61,163 nt of DNA from Guillardia theta CCMP2712 (taxonomy: Eukaryota; Cryptophyceae; Pyrenomonadales; Geminigeraceae), in NCBI RefSeq assembly GCF_000315625.1, contig NW_005434608.1, positions 254,018 through 315,180 on the forward strand, written 5' to 3'. Below are positions 21,318-35,172 of the stretch, one piece after another; the stretch's first letter is position 1; each line of letters opens with the position of its first letter. The position numbers were made by a program, and so were the translations under genes. The notes beneath the pieces were generated by a model. It saw nothing but the letters and a program-made list of their open reading frames with translations, was not told the origin of the DNA and did not search any database.

Positions 21318-22869
21318 ATGGCGGGGCAGATGTCGAGCGGTCGCATCTCCCCAGCCGCGTATGTTGTGCTCCCCACCGTGAGCCTCCTGCTCTCCCCTCC
21401 TCTCCCCCTCACATTCCAACGCTCATGCAGCATGCTGAAAGGCCTCTCGCTGCCCACTGCTCGTCGGCTGCTGACGACGAGACTCATGCGTGAGAACGAA
21501 GGAGGAAGGAGAAGAGCGGGGGAGGTGAGGATAGAGAAGGTGTCGGACAAGCACGAGGCCCTCCTGGACCTCATCCGAGCTTCTGTGCAGGACAACGAGT
21601 TCTCGCCCTATGAGGATGTTGAGGAGGCAAAAAGGTACAAGGAGGGGTTCTCGTACTACCTCGCCAGCCTCTCCTCCTCTGGCGAAACCTGCGGCTTCTT
21701 CTCCATGGGATCATCTTTTCCCAGGAGAAGCTCGCACGTATGCAATCTAGACGTCTACACAGTCAGGTCGTACAGGAGGCAGGGGATCGGATCGATCATG
21801 TGCATGGAAGCGCAGCGCATAGCGAGGAGCGAAGGTGGAGGGAGGAGATGAGCTTACAAAGCTGACGTGTCGCAGGGTTCGAGCTCCTGTGGGCGCCCCT
21901 TGTGTTTGTGAGCAATACTGAAGCTTGCGAAATGATGAGAGCGATGAACTTCCGCCTGTTGTCTGTCTTGCCGCGCGCAGGGAGGCTGAGAGATGGGAGG
22001 AGCAGGACGGACGCGATGCAGTTCTACCTGCCCCTGCAGGAGAGCAAGCAGAAGCCCGCTGCTCGCGCGCTGACTTCAGAAGGGACGGATGATGCACGAG
22101 ACGAAGAGTGGATGAAGAGGGCGATGGAGCTGGCGGAGAGAGCGAAGGAGGGAGGTGAGATTCCTGTAGGAGCTGTGGTTGTCTTAGGAGACGACCTTGT
22201 GGGAGAAGGATGCAACATGATACGAGCAAGCGTTGATCCGAGTGGGCATGCGGAGATGATTGCGATCCGTCAAGCTGCTCAGCGGCTGGGAAATTACAGG
22301 TGAGGGAGGAAACGTTGAAGATGAATATGGATATGAAGAAGATGGTGAAGGTTAAAGCATTGTGGAGGTGGAGGAGGGGGAGATCAGTTTGATAGATGTT
22401 ACAACTCGAAGAGGAGATTGGTGTGATAAATGTCATAGCAATGGTGATGGTGATAATGATGATGATGACGACGATGACTGCGTCAAGCATGTGCATAGAG
22501 ACGTTTGTGGAGTGGAACAAAAATAATTTCATTCTGCCAGGCTCACGCAGTGCACTCTTTATGTCACCTTGGAGCCGTGCTGCATGTGTGCAGGAGCAAT
22601 CATCCTTGCAAGGATGAAGCGAGTTGTGTTCGGTGCAAGAGACGTCAAGACAGGATGTGCTGGCTCTGCTCTCGACCTGATCGGGCTTCCGAAGTTCAAC
22701 CATGTCGCACGAGTGAAGGCCGGAGTGATGGAGGATGCATGTTCGAAACAGTGAGGGCCATTTTCTTTCCTCCTGTGCCCGGACTCTGATCTTTCCTTTC
22801 AGACTCTCTGATTTCTTTGAGGAGAGGAGAATCGCAAAATTGAAGGATAAGGAAGGGAAAGCAGGCTAA
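21318..22869 (+). CDS. GNAT acetyltransferase fused to TadA-type tRNA adenosine deaminase
   Basis: Four exons (21318-21834, 21876-22299, 22541-22750, 22803-22869) close to 405 aa. Residues 1-55 are hydrophobic then basic (VVLPTVSLLLSPPLPLTFQ; LPTARRLLTTRLM), possibly a bipartite plastid leader. About residues 65-225 form a GNAT domain: NLDVYTVRSYRRQGIGSIM holds the acetyl-CoA R-x-x-G-x-G/A signature, followed by FELLWAPLVFVSNTEA. About residues 245-400 are a TadA deaminase: EIPVGAVVV, SGHAEMIAIRQAA (zinc His and proton-shuttle Glu), YVTLEPCCMCAGAI (the two zinc Cys), VVFGARDVKTGCAGS and LSDFFEERR. TadA makes inosine-34 in tRNA-Arg(ACG); a bacterial-type copy in an alga would be expected in the plastid. 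An ATG at 21330 is an alternative start. The gene ends 73 bp from the convergent HERC-like gene. Confidence 0.88.
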
Positions 22870-22942
22870 GGCCGGGGAGCAGACGAAGTTTTTGTTTGTA
22901 ACGCTTCGAAGCTGTTAATCTTTGTGTTGGTTCACTCCGCAT

Positions 22943-23068
22943 TCAACCTACATTGTCCGCGTCCATGTCCGAGCAATTTCTGATGGCATAAAGCAGTTTC
23001 TCTGTCATCACCTAGAGTTGGTGTCACTGTCACTTTCATCGTCATCGTCATCGTCATCATCATCATCA

Positions 23069-23157
<89 letters not shown>

Positions 23158-24005
23158 ATCGTAGTCATCCCCTCCACTTTCTCCATCAACTCGATCTTGA
23201 TTATTTTCATCTACATGCAGCACTCCCCACTGTCGTACCTCAATCGAAGAATAAGCAGGAAGATGCAGGGTGAAGAAGCACGTGTCTGCCTTGGGTAATC
23301 TAAAGACAACTAGTGATCAAACAGAAAAAATGACAATATGAGAGGAAGGTGGAGGAACAAAGAGGAATGATAGGAGAGAAAGACTACAAGAGGACTGGAA
23401 AGATGGAGGAAGGAATGGAAAGAAGGATGCGAGGGGGGAAGGAGGAAGGAGGAAGGAGGAAGGAGGAAGGAGGAAGGAGGAAGGAGGAAGGAGGAAGGAT
23501 GATAGGAGCAGCACCGATCGTCCCCTGGAGGGAGCACATGAATCTTGAAAGTCTCTTCGAAGTCACTCGCTCTTGGCAGTCGACTTCTCCCCCAAACAAA
23601 GCGGAGGAAGCGCAACCGGTCCCTCTGACTGAAACCTCCCAGGACCCTCCACAGGTCCTCCACCACCTCCTTCGCATCCCCGTCCGTGCGGAAGATAGCA
23701 TGCTCCCTCAGTAACTCCAGGTCGACCTCCGCCTGACCCGTCACCATGCTCTCCAGCTCACTCCAGTGCAGGAGGAGGAGCGAGCATGGCTGGACGATCT
23801 CATGAAGACCCCTTCTGATCGCTGACACCTGCTCTCTGCTCTCCTCAAGGCGGATGCGGAAAGCAGCGCGCGCCATGGCGGTCCTGCCTGCTGCTGTGCT
23901 GCAGCCCGTCGCCTCCTCCGAGCTCAGCAGCACCTTCCTTCCATCGCTGAGAGAAACCTCCATGGTGCCATCAGCCAGCTCCCACAAGCCGCTGCTACGC
24001 TGCTT

Positions 24006-24041
<36 letters not shown>

Positions 24042-27000
24042 CCTCATCATCCTCAGCAACACCCTGCCCGTCATTGTGTCGACCTGCATGACATCTGCGT
24101 GCGAGACGGGCTGCTGAGCAAGAAGCTTCCAGAAGAGAGGAGGAAAGTTGAGGTCCAACGGCATCCCCGTCCTGATCGCAATGCCCATCATCCTCCCGAG
24201 AAACTCAAAGAGGGAAAGATTATGCGGAGAGGAGGAGGAGGGAGACGGGAGGAGCTTGTCCTGGTTCGGTAACGTGCCTCCTTCGTGCTTGTTGGGGCAG
24301 GGGATCAGCAGAGGTAGTTTGCCTTCCTCTAGCTCAGCGCATGAGGAGGAAAGGCTCTCCCTGTACGGCCCTCCGTATCCCTCCGCACCCTCCCCCAGGA
24401 AGTGGACGAGGAAGGGCATGTCCTGCCTGCGGAAGAGAGCAGGAGGGAGGAAGGAGATCTGACTATAGAGCTGCTGGAAGACCGTGACGTTGCAGTGGCG
24501 GTCGACCACGACTGTGACCTGCTGTGATTTGTTGCTCAGATGCTGGAAGCACTGTGACATGTGCTGCTTTTTGACGTCGGTGAAGACAAGATCCCGCAGT
24601 CCATAGAGGCTGTGAGCAAGCGACCCGGCAGTACCGACGAGCGACAGGTCGACGAGGGAGAAGATGAAGTCGGCGAGAAGAGAGTTGAAGGTGAGGAGCA
24701 TGGAGGACCGGAACCGGAGCAGCAAGGAGGGTAGGTGCTGTATCTTGGCTCGATCGTCCGCCTTCAGCGCATGCGCCTCGTCGACCGCCTCCTCCGCCCT
24801 GTTGAGCACGTCCCCCATGACGAAGCCAGCGGGAAAGAAGAGGGAGGAAGGGGAGGCGATGGAGCCAAGGTTGTGGACCTCGGGGTTGTGGTTGACGAAG
24901 TTGCCCAGCAGGTCATCTACAAACCTGTCGACGTTGGCGAGGCAGCTGACAAGATTCTCAAGCACATCCCTGTGGTTGCTGAGTATTTCCAGCCGTCCTT
25001 GCTCGGAGTAGTCTGGGAAGACAAGGAAACGATATCCCCAGTTCGATCCCTGCTTGCCGGAGAAGTTGTAGACAAACTTGCTGCCCTCCATGACGAGGAA
25101 AGATTTGCCCTTGCAAGCTTGCTGGAACTTGGTACCGCTCAACTTGTGCACTCTCGACGAAGACGACGAGGACGAGGACGAGGACGAGCCGGGAGAAGAC
25201 GCAGAGGAAGCAGAGTCGCAGTGCAGTCTTGCGTGCTCGTCCTCCTGGAACTTCTTGTGGAAGGTCAGAAAGTCGTCAGAGTCTGTAGCACATCGCCTGT
25301 CAAAGATTATCTTCAGCCGAGCCGCTCCAGGGAACTCGACCACCCCCTCCTCCCAAGTCCCTCTCTGATACGGGTGTTGCTTGCTCTCCTTGATGCAGAA
25401 GGGAGTGACAAGGTTGATGAAGCTCTCGCACAGGAAAGAATGTGACAGCGAAGGCAAACCGTGCTTGTCCGACAGCGAGCTCAGCGCTGAGGAGAAGATG
25501 AGCACCTGCTCGGCAGCCTCCATGCTGCACACAGACGTCGCCGAGATCTCTACTCGCTGCCTTGCTGTGCTACTCAGTTCGCAGAACCTCGCAAGCTCCT
25601 CCGTCTCCTCTTGCCCGAACCCAGCAACGGCACAGTCTCCCTCCTCCCCCCCCTCCACTCGCGCCTGCTCCCCTCGCTCCCGCGAGCTCCATGTCAGGTG
25701 GTTGTGCAGGAGCTTGTTCGGGATGTCAGTGGGGACGAAGCGCAGGCACGTGAACATAGTCTCCATCAGAGTCCTCAGAAGGATCGACACGTCGCTGGGG
25801 CTCTCGACTTCATGGAGAATGCGATACCTCAGCTCCTCGGCGGAAAGATCCAGCAGGTGTGTTGTCATGATGACCAGGCTGTCCTCGTTGCTGTGCTGGA
25901 CGACCGGGTGGAAGGGGAGGAGGCGGAGGATGCTGTTGATGGCTCTCATAGCCTCTACCCGCACGGAGGTAGAGCTGCGAAAGTTGGAGGACAAGCTCAT
26001 CAGCTCCTCGACCAGGTCCACGAGCTCCTGAGAGGGAGCGGAGGGAGGAGGTGAGAGGAGCAATGTAGAAGTCATCCGGAGCACACAGACTGCTGGTAGG
26101 GATGATGGGGATACGAGCATCTTGTACCCCCAGACGCTCTCTTCGCTCTTCCCCACTACCTTGAACCAGAGGCAGTTGCCGGAGATGTCGATGGGGGAGA
26201 AGGAGTTGTAGCCCTTGCCGCTGATGGAGGCTACCAGATCACTGCAGTCTGCATCTCGAAAGATGAGTAGCTTCTGCCTTGCGCCGAGTTGACTTCTCTT
26301 GTCGAACACGACGCTGATCTGATAGTTAGAACGCACAGAGTGAGTTCAGGTGATAGCAACAGTTGTACATGTTACCCTGGAGCAACTGGCAATGTCGATG
26401 GAAACACGCCTTGACTTGCCGTCAACAGCCCCATGGAAGGGATGTGATGATTCTGCTACCTTGACTGCAGCTGAAACATCAGTCGCTCCAGTTGTTGTTG
26501 CAGCAAACTCACCGTATTGCTCGTGATGCTTGTTGACTTGTGCGATCTCTGCCGTCAGCAGCGCAGCAACCATGTTGCGAGATCCAAGATCCGCTCCTCC
26601 CTCCTCTCCTTGACAACGTTGACTTGTGCTGCTGACTTTGTGATTCATCTGCATCATAGCTTGCAGAGCGCGGACAGGGGAAACTAGCGTGGTCGATGGA
26701 TCTTTTGTGGAGTTGACATGTTTGCCGATGATGTTCAAACACTTGCCGGTTGTCTCTTGTGTGAAACTGACATCTGAATGGTAGGTGGAGAGCAAGGGTA
26801 GACTGCAGATCACACAATCTCGCAATGTCGTCATGTACATCTCACTCCTGATCTTGCAGAGACATCGCACGAGCTCATTACCCTGCAGTCTCATGGCAAG
26901 GCAGAAAGTGTGGAGAAGGAACTTGTTGGGGCGAGCGAGGCTGGCAACAGGGACCTGAAGGATCTGTGGAGTGTTGTGGTAGCATCCGAGGAGGTCGAAG

Positions 27001-27599
27001 CAGACTGACGCTGTCTGCGAGTCTTTGTGGATCGCTACCACCAGCCCGCAACTGCCCCTCCTTGCGTTACCCAGCATCTTGAGATCCTCTGCGCTTCTGA
27101 GGTCCCGTTGGTACTCGTAGATGCTGCCGAGTTTGATCTCCACACAGTCAGTGCTGTGCTCGTAGCTATCGGGCTCGAAGCATTCCTGCCGGGGGAGGAA
27201 GTACCTGCAGCAGAAGTCTCCCTCCAGCTCTTCTTCCTCGGCCTCGTGCCCTTGCTCGGACGAGGAGCAGGATGCTGCTGTGGCATCCACGTCCATCACT
27301 TGGGGGTTGTCGATCACGTACTGAGCGGAGGAGTCGAGGAGCCAGGCGGCTGCTAGTTGGGCGTCGTCCCGGTTGAGCTGTAGAGCAACCAGGCAGAGCT
27401 GGTGGGGGTAGCCCAAGGCCGCCAGGTCATTGGCCATGGCAGAACGCTGACCTTGTCTGAGGTCCTGATCTTCGTTGGGGGGAGAGGGAGGAGGGGCAGG
27501 GGGAAGAGTTTCTTCAAGGTTGTTGTATGCAAGTTGAGGAAACATGATGCTGTTGCTGTTGCTGATGTTGATGTTGATGTTGTTGTTGTTGTTGTCGTC

Positions 27600-27634
<35 letters not shown>

Positions 27635-30600
27635 TGTTGCTGTTGGTTTGAAACAGGTGATACATGTACAACTTTTCCATTATTGTTCCTTCGAGATGAC
27701 GGCACTGATTCCATTCCGATGTTGTCAAAGAACAAGGGCTTTCAGGATCTGCCGCGTCGTCTACAAGATCTCTCCAAAACACCACGAGCTCTGAGACATC
27801 AAAAATGTTCTTTGTGCTGCAATCAGCTAGCAGATTGTGAATGGACTTGATTGCAAACAACGACATCTGCCATATGATTGCTCTCCTTTCCTCAACATCT
27901 GTGCTGCCAGCTATCAACATTTCATCATGATCTTTCTCATGCTTTTCTTCATTGTCATTGTTGCCTTGTGTTTCAAATCGACACTTGTACTTCCGTCTTA
28001 TGCTGCTGAGCTCATTTAAGGCCGCAATCAGGTGTGGGAGGATGTCGTGAGAGGGAGGAGGAGGAGCAACGTTGTCAACAACCTCAAGCTTGTCAATGTG
28101 GACAAGATTTCTGTCTGTGGACTTGGGATCATCTATCAGCTCGACGTGGCAAGAGTCGAAGAGAAAGTTTGAGACGACGACTTCTTGTCTTTGATTGTTG
28201 TGATTGTTGTGATTGTTGCTGTCTGTGCAAGATGATGGTCTTTCTGCATGACGATGTCTAACTTTTGACCCAACACGGAAGAAATCAACCTGTCCTCCAA
28301 AGATAGCAAGAGAGGACATGGCAGAATGAGGAGAAAGGAAGAACTGCTCCTCGTCTTTTAGGCTTGCAAGACTTTTGATGATTGCCTCTGACGTCACGTC
28401 TCGCCATGTCGTCTTCCTCAACAAGGCTCTGAGAAGGAACACACACTCTGCTGCAACAGACCAGTGAAGTACTTCATCTCGCTCGTCGAGGATTGTCTTG
28501 TCTGCCAGACTGAACTTCTTGCACGAGTGTGAGAAGAGAGAAACTCCAGAAATGCTCAACAGCCGATTGATTGTCATCTCCATCACTGCTGATGAGCATG
28601 ACAGGAATGGCAGAACCTTTTGCAGCATTTGCATGACGCTCACTCTCACTCTTGTATCCCCGAACTTGAGAAACTGGAAGAAAATCTCCACTGATTCCCA
28701 AGAAGACAACAAGCACATCAGTTGCCGATCATAACAAGTCTTCTCGATGAAGTTCGTCCATTCCAGCATCTCTGACCTGAGATCACTGACATAGTTCGTC
28801 ATCGAGTTACAAACATTCTGACGAAGATGTTGGACTCCTCCCATCTTGACGCAAATGTCTCTCATACGTCTCCAAACGCTATCATAACACCTGGACATAC
28901 ATTCATTTTCTTCTGCATGGACATTGCAGAGAGCAAAAGAGGAGACAAGACGCAGGACGGTCTGAGCTGAAAGTGAAAGTTGTAACGGAGGAAGACAAAT
29001 CCAGTCAGGTTCCAGTTCCATGTCCTCGACATGATCAGTGGATGTTGGCTGCCAAGGAGTTGTCACAGCAGTACTTGTGGAAGATGTGGATGTTGTGGTT
29101 GCTGAAGTAGAAGTAGAAGTAGACGTTGATGTTCTTGTTGTTGTTGTTGATGATGATGATGATGATGAGAGGAGTTTGATTCCTCTGATCCTGCTGTTAC
29201 ATCCAGTGTCCTGGTTCTCATGCACCACAATCCTCAAAAGACAAGTCTCAATGGCGTGTGTGGTAGAAGACAAGATATTGACCCATGCTCCTGGGCCTTG
29301 TCTGTGATGATACTTGGCGACTTGATACAGATCACTATCGCTGCTGCCGATCTTGACGGAGATGCTCTTGGGAGTGAAAGAACGGTCTTTCAGGTAATCG
29401 AGGAAGACAAGTACCTTGTTGATCTTGACGATGCCAGGGAATGCAAACTGAACCCAATGGGGTCGGGAGCCGTCTGACTGCCAGAAACTTTCCATATCAC
29501 TGTCGACAAGATTTCTTGCGAGCAGGCTGGCAGAGGAGACGGTGATGTGAGAACGTAGAGTTACATCTCTGCTCAGGTGCACGATCGGATCTCCCAGCCA
29601 GCCCACGTGCTTTCTCACGCAGCTCCACAAAACCCTCACCATCTTATCGTTGTGCTCGAGGACATTCAGGTCAACATGAGCAAACTTATCTTCAGACTTG
29701 AGAAGTGTTCCCTGGAACCAGTAACCATGCACCTCCCACATGTTCTCACAACTCAGATTCTCCTCCTCCACGCTCCTGTCTGCTGTTATGAACACGTCCA
29801 CCTCCTTGCCAACAATTCGCCCGCAAGCGACTTGTTCATATCGCCTGATAGATTTCTTTGCCACCTTGAAGGTCCTTGTTGTCTTGGTCAACTTCTCAAC
29901 CCTCACATTCTCATCATCGATCTCTCCAACAACTCGAACGGGAAAGAAGAAAATTCCATTCATCTTCAATTCCTCACATTCTCCAACCATTCGGACCTCA
30001 AAGATTCCTTCATAACAATCTGACTGGGCCGCGACCTTCTCTGTTCGCATTTCTCTCTCAAACACACTCTCGCACACCTTCCGAACGTTCTCAACATTGT
30101 CTCGCAACAGCTTCTGCCCTGGTTTCTCACTCATGTTGAGCATCGTTGAGACAAGACTGAAGAAAGATTGTACAAGCTCTTCGCACTTCAAGTCTGCTTT
30201 CAAAATCCTCGTTGACAAATCCAGCAACAGCAAGAACATCGTCTCAACAATGCTCTCGTACTTCTCAGTCTTGCACACTGCCAACGATTGCAAACTCCCT
30301 GAGCTGAGCGAAGATGTCAAGGTACGAATTACATCTGTGAAAACATCAAGATCCAGGTATGGTTGTTGCAGGATGTGCCTGAAGATGCCTGTAGCATGTA
30401 AGGTCTTGTCAACAACCTCATTCATTGCAATAATGCTGCGGAAAAACTCCGACGAGTCATGATCTTGTTTCATGAAGTCGACAACATCATCGACGAACTT
30501 TGACTTGTCCATGTTAGACGTCGGTTGCAGGAGGCAAAGGAGCTCAATGACTCTACATCTCATCGTCGTCATGATCCGCATGTAAGACAAGTTCGACTGT

Positions 30601-33600
30601 GTCTGCGAGCTGACGGAGTTGTCAAGGTTGAGAAGACTCATTTTGATCTCCTGGTGTTTGTGCAGAAAGAAAGCTCTCAATTTCATCTTTGCAGCTTGCA
30701 GCAACTGCATGTGAGTTTGTTGTACATCTTCAAGTGAGTTCTGCAGTAGAGAAATGACGGTGCTTGCAAACAGCTCGTCGATCAGAGTTACAAACTGCTG
30801 CCGCAAACGCACTTGTTCCTCCATGTTCCCCTCGCTGTCTTTCTGCATCATAGTTGCAAAATGCAAAGAGTCTTCAAGGACTTGTCTTGTGCCTGAAAAC
30901 ATTCTCGCAATGATTTCCGAGCAACGATCCTGCGTCTCTCGGATGCTGCTGATGCTCTTCAGCTCCCTCAGAATATCATGGTAAGTTTTCCTCACTCCAT
31001 GCTCAAAAACTCGGTGAGACAAACATGTAGAGACGCTCTCGACATCCCGGCCTTGACTCATCATCATCGTCTTTGCACATCTTGCAGCCAGCTGCATCTT
31101 CATGCTCGAGATGATATGAACGGAAGAACGTGTCTTAGTGTGATGTCCAACAACTAGACATCGGAACCCCCACCTGTCACTTGCTATCTGCTCCGACGTC
31201 TCAAATGCAACTTTGCAAGAGCAGCCAGGAATGAAGATTGACATCTTGTGGTTCCGAACAGAGATGGTGTTGTCTTTTGTGAGAGAAGACTTCGATAGTT
31301 TGTGGGAGAAGGAAAAGGTCGTTGAGAGACTCTCTGCAAGAACCTGTTCATCGTGCAACAGTCAACTCATGCTGAGATAGTTTCATGATGACAGTCTGTT
31401 CAGACCTTGAGTTCATCGGAGGGAGAGAGATCAGTTCTCGGATCGATCTCAACAGTCAGAAAGTCTGCTTCGGGGATGTTGACCTAGAGGCGATGGATGG
31501 TTAGAAGTGCTCACGGGGAAAACTATGATGCATAGCAATGAGATGAGATGAGATGAGATGAGATGAGATGAGATGAGATGAGATGAGATGAGATGAGATG
31601 AGATGAGATGAGATGAGATGAGATGAGATGAGATGAGATGAGACGAGATGAGATGATCAGCACAAACAAGTCAAAGGGGCAAAGCAAAAGCAGTAGACAA
31701 CACAAACAACAAGTAGCACGCACATAAGTTCACACACAAACATCATCATCATCAAGACAAGCAAACATGTCGTACATTATAGTTCTCCCTCTCGCAAGCC
31801 CGATAAGGATGTGGAGACTCGATGATCACTGAACTTCTCCTCCTCTCCTCGCTTTCATCCTTCATCGTCGACCACCTCGTCTCCTCCCCCTCCTCCTCCG
31901 CTAACCTCATTCTCATCAAGACAGGAAGCAGCGCTTGCGCGAACATCTCAGACTGGACGAACAAGAACCCTAAGGAGAGAGTTCCTGGGACCACCAGAGC
32001 GAACATCGCATCGTCCTCCAACGCCAGCCTCAGGTCCTCCTTCGACAGCCTCTCCTTCAGCGTTGCTGACCACTCATCCGCGCTCTCCATGATCCTGAGG
32101 ATGGTGGGCAGGAGGCAGCCATGCAGGAGCATGCGGCAGCTGGTCAGGTCCTCGTTGTCGAGGACGTAGCTCGTCACCTCCCGGACCAGGCTGAGGATAG
32201 CTTTAGCCATGAGCTCGTGGTCGAAACCCTCCATTCTCCTGATAGGATTCATCGTCAATACCATCAGCCCGGTCATCTTGCAGAAGCTGGAACAAGATGT
32301 ATCGACGCGCTGCTGCTGATGCTGCTCCTCCTCCTCCTCCTCCTCCTGCCGCTCCTGCTGCTCCTGCCACTCCTCTTCCTCGTCACCGCTGGTTTGAGAC
32401 TTTGGGATCAAAAATCGAGTGAAGGTGACGTCTTGGGCTGCTGCTCTGAGAAGCGCGTGAAGGAGGAGACGGTCGCCTGCTCCGAGGGTTTCTCCCGAGA
32501 GAAGACGAGAGAGAAGCTCGTGGAGGAGACGAACCTGAATAGAGAGAGTAAGGAAGAGGAGAGGAGAGGAGAGGAGAGGAGAGGAGAGGAGAGGAGAGGA
32601 GAGGAGAGGAGAGGAGTGGAGAGGAGGGGAGAGGAGGGGCGAAGCAGGGCAGGGCAGGGCAGGGCAGTGCAGGGGAACTGACGGCAAAGAGACTAGAAGA
32701 GAGGATAGGAGCTCGGCGAAGGAAGAAGACAAGAGGAAAGTGGCCATAGCAAGCTTTTCACCTGCTTCTCCCCCCCGGGCGAGATGATTCCATACCCATC
32801 GATAATGATGCGACAGCACTCGTGGTGAATGGGCGTGTGCTGCAATGAGGCAACCCCGATCAGATCCCTGACGAGAGGAAGCAGGTCGATCAGGACAAGC
32901 TTGCAAGCGTCGATTTCACTGCCCGCCTGTGATGCTGCGGTCAGAAGGGAAATGGCAAGAGGAGAGATGGACAACAACCTTACTTGTTGACGGGTTTGAT
33001 GCTTCCTCTGCATCCCCTCCACTTCCCAGCTGCTGCTCAGCTCCTGCTGAAGAGATCATGCTCTTGAGCTCAACCAGGTTGAAGTAGAGGATCCTGAGAG
33101 TGAACGTAATGAGCGTCTCAACCGCCGCGTCATATCGCTGGTTGTCAAAGTTCGACAGGATGTTCTTGACTCCCGTGAACGTCTCCCTGCAAACTTCGAT
33201 GCACCAGGGGAACCAGGAAAAGTTTCCGACGTCGTGAGGAAAGACGATCCTGTCCTTGACCTCTTCCTTCTTGAACAGACCCTCGAAGAAGGACCCGTCT
33301 CCCCTATGCGCTCGCACCCACGACGTACACATGAGCTCGACGTGCGCCAGGAGGATAAGGACTGAGAGCGGCGCTGACCGAGAGCGGCGTGCTGAAGAGA
33401 GGAAGTGCTCGGGCAGGGTCAGGAAGGCGACGGCGTCGCAGGGGTAGTGGTAGCTGGAGTCGTCCTGAGCTGAGAAACAGGTTTGACACCCTTCGACGTT
33501 TGCAAGGAGGTTGAGGGTGATGCAGGCGCTGGACTTGCTGTCCGGTAAGGAGGAAGAGGAGGAAGAGGCTGAGGAGGAAGGGGCGTTGAGACAAGAACGC

Positions 33601-35012
33601 AAGGAAGGAGGAGGAGTGAAGGAAGGAGACGAAGGAGAAGCAGAAGGAGACGAAGGAGAGGCAGAAGGAGGGGGAGGAGAGGCAGAAGGAGGGGGAGGAG
33701 AGGCAGAAGGAGGGGAAGGAGGAATTGGTCCGTCGTCATTGAGCACGCCGGCCGACCATATAACGTTGAGGTTGGAATCGTAGGTGAGGGAGGAGGTAGA
33801 GCTTGCGATAGAGCTGCAGCCGTCGCAGGAGTGAAGTCCGGACTCCATGTCAAAGGTCCTGCACACAAACTTCCTCCTCCCTGCTCTCTCCTTCACATGC
33901 ACGTGTAGCGTCTGCCCGTTGCTGTACAAGAGACATCCTAGGGGGGAGGGCAGTAGATCTCGTTCCGTCAGGGCAGCCTGCGCGCTGTCCCCCGATATCG
34001 CAACCAGGTGATGAAAACCGCAGGCAATCTCCGACAGGTTCTTCTTGGTCATGCTGGGAACGAGCACAGGAACGAGCCGGTCGGTCGAGTCGCCCAGCCC
34101 GAGCTGGCCATGGCAGTTGCAGCCGAAGCTCCACAGCTCTCCGCTCTCAGAGAGGACGCAAGTGAAGTGAGTGCCGCACGAAATCTTCACAACCTTGACG
34201 TTCCGGAGTGTCTCCACCTGCATCGGCGACGAGACGCTGTCGGTGTGACCGAGGCCAAGTTGACCCTGGTGGTTGTAGCCGAAGGTGAACAGCTTGCCGT
34301 CTTCGAGCACAACGCATGTGTGGCTGTACCCGCACGCGATCATGCTGGCTGGCCGCTCTTGGAGCGCTGCGATGAGGGTGGGGACGTTGGTGGACGACCT
34401 GCTCCCGAGACCGAGCTGACCGTTGAGATTCTTGCCGCAGGAGAAGACCATCCCTTCCTCCGTCAGGAAGATCGTGTGGTACTGACCGCATGCGGCAAGG
34501 CGGACGAGATGAGGAGAGGGGAGTTCAACCCTGTGCGGCAGCAGCTGGTTGGGTCTGGTGCCGATGCCTAGCTGCCCGCAGTCGTTGAGTCCGAAGGAGA
34601 AGGCAGAGCCGTCGGAGGAGACGACGACGGAGTGGTGATAGCTGCAAGACGCCGAGAGGACGCGGACGTGCTTGAGGGACTCTACGAGAAGGAGGGAGGG
34701 GGACATCTTGGTAGACCCAAGTCCTAGCTGACCGTGGTTGTTGCACCCACACGAGTAGACTTGTCCTGCTGACGTGACTACCAGCACGTGCTCTGCCCCG
34801 TTGAAGCAGCTGACCTGCACTACCTTGCAGTCGGGCGGTAGCCCCTCCATGAGCTCGATGTCGCTGCTGTACTCCTTGGACCTGTTGGCCGACCCTTGAT
34901 GTGTTTCTCTCGCTAACTGCCCCGTTGAGTTCAACCCGCAGCAGTAGACCTGACAGGATGTCAGACGTGTTTGAAGTATTGTTCTTGTTGATCAATGGAA
35001 TCGTCGTCGTCG

Positions 35013-35057
<45 letters not shown>

Positions 35058-35086
35058 CCATCATCATCATCATCGCCATCATCATC

Positions 35087-35172
<86 letters not shown>

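Noticed and set aside
23008-23223. Poly-Asp protein as a separate gene
   Set aside because: It is an intron of the HERC-like gene; the HECT C-tail is found beyond it in correct phase.
24735-26054. Plus-strand ORFs of 140-236 codons
   Set aside because: Antisense shadows of the HECT-encoding exon, without independent protein-like content.
31523-31723. Minus-strand Leu-Ile-Ser-Ser-His repeat ORF
   Set aside because: Product of the GATGA pentanucleotide in an intron.
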